From: Elusimicrobia bacterium RIFOXYB2_FULL_49_7
Lineage (GTDB): Bacteria > Fibrobacterota > OXYB2-FULL-49-7
Reading direction: 5' to 3'
Assembly (NCBI GenBank): GCA_001800515.1
Contig: MGVN01000205.1
Location: 1-5,294 of the forward strand
Length of the DNA stretch: 5,294 bases
Under the pieces are notes generated by a model. The model searched no databases. It was not told where the DNA came from and worked only from the letters and a program-made list of their open reading frames with translations. This document shows positions 5,047 through 5,294 of this stretch, piece by piece (the stretch's first letter is position 1; the number at the start of each line of letters is the position of its first letter). A program made the translations under genes and the position numbers.

Positions 5047-5294
5047 TGAAAAAACTATGTTGCATAATACCCTGCCTTATTTTCATGGCAGCAATGCCCT
5101 GCCGGGGAGTGGAAACCGTAGATTTAATCGAAGATGCCGCCGAAGGCGATGAACTATTTTTTTCCACGCACGCCGCAACAACCGAAGATATTTATGCGAT
5201 AAAACTTGCGGTAAAACAGGCGCGGTTCCTTTACGGGGAAGCGCTTATGTATTATGAGCAGGGCAACAAGCACAAGGCCGGCAGGTCATTCGAG
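5046..5294 (+). CDS. Secreted protein, N-terminal part; probable second MltD-like protein (cut by window end)
   Basis: The first 83 residues of a protein that runs off the window. It begins MKKLCCIIPCLIFMAAMPCRG, a clear signal sequence. The only lipobox candidate (AMPC) has proline at -1, so lipoprotein status is doubtful. From about residue 56, ARFLYGEALMYYEQGNKHKA aligns without gaps with ERLYREAVRLYEEGKTGKA of the MltD-like protein, with 11 of 25 positions identical over the block including flanks. That suggests a paralogue with the same accessory module, possibly another lytic transglycosylase; the catalytic domain is not in view. ATG 5046 is preferred over the in-frame ATG 5043 because GAGGA (5034-5038) lies seven bases from it, against four. 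It overlaps the stop of the methyltransferase gene by one base and is likely in its operon. Confidence 0.7.
   Translation, partial: MKKLCCIIPCLIFMAAMPCRGVETVDLIEDAAEGDELFFSTHAATTEDIYAIKLAVKQARFLYGEALMYYEQGNKHKAGRSFE

Overview
The window reads as an ordinary chromosomal segment of a Gram-negative-type bacterium with roughly even base composition, frequent ATA isoleucine codons and several TTG starts. A periplasmic MltD-type lytic transglycosylase with a Sec signal peptide implies a cell wall and probably an outer membrane. I cannot fix the phylum from the sequence.

Layout, left to right. (1) Positions 2-1101: the 3' end of cysS (cysteinyl-tRNA synthetase), overlapping by one base a complete rlmB (23S rRNA 2'-O-ribose methyltransferase). 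(2) Positions 1090-1515, minus strand: a small single-domain fasciclin (FAS1) protein, convergent with and overlapping the end of rlmB. (3) Positions 1547-1604: two sigma70-type promoters placed back to back, with -35 boxes that together form a 10-bp palindrome. They drive the FAS1 gene leftwards and (4) an orphan OmpR-family response regulator, 1637-2326, rightwards. (5) Positions 2327-2749 hold no protein gene. They contain a nested inverted-repeat element resembling a MITE or REP unit (2342-2504), a potentially structured G-rich transcript (about 2561-2718) and an intrinsic terminator (2688-2718). (6) A minus-strand tRNA-Thr(UGU) at 2750-2822 has its own promoter. (7) Positions 2864-5294, plus strand: an MltD-like lytic transglycosylase with one LysM domain, then a second SpoU/TrmH-family RNA methyltransferase with its own promoter and probably a leaderless mRNA. 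Last comes the start of a secreted protein, cut by the window edge, whose N-terminal module resembles that of the MltD-like protein.

Two themes recur: translation and RNA modification (cysS, rlmB, tRNA-Thr, the TrmH-family enzyme) and cell-envelope proteins (the MltD-like enzyme, its probable paralogue, and perhaps FAS1). No phage, IS transposase, CRISPR array or defence system is visible. The most notable non-gene signals are the symmetric divergent promoter, the nested palindromic element, the untranslated structured stretch ending in a terminator, and the candidate leaderless promoter.
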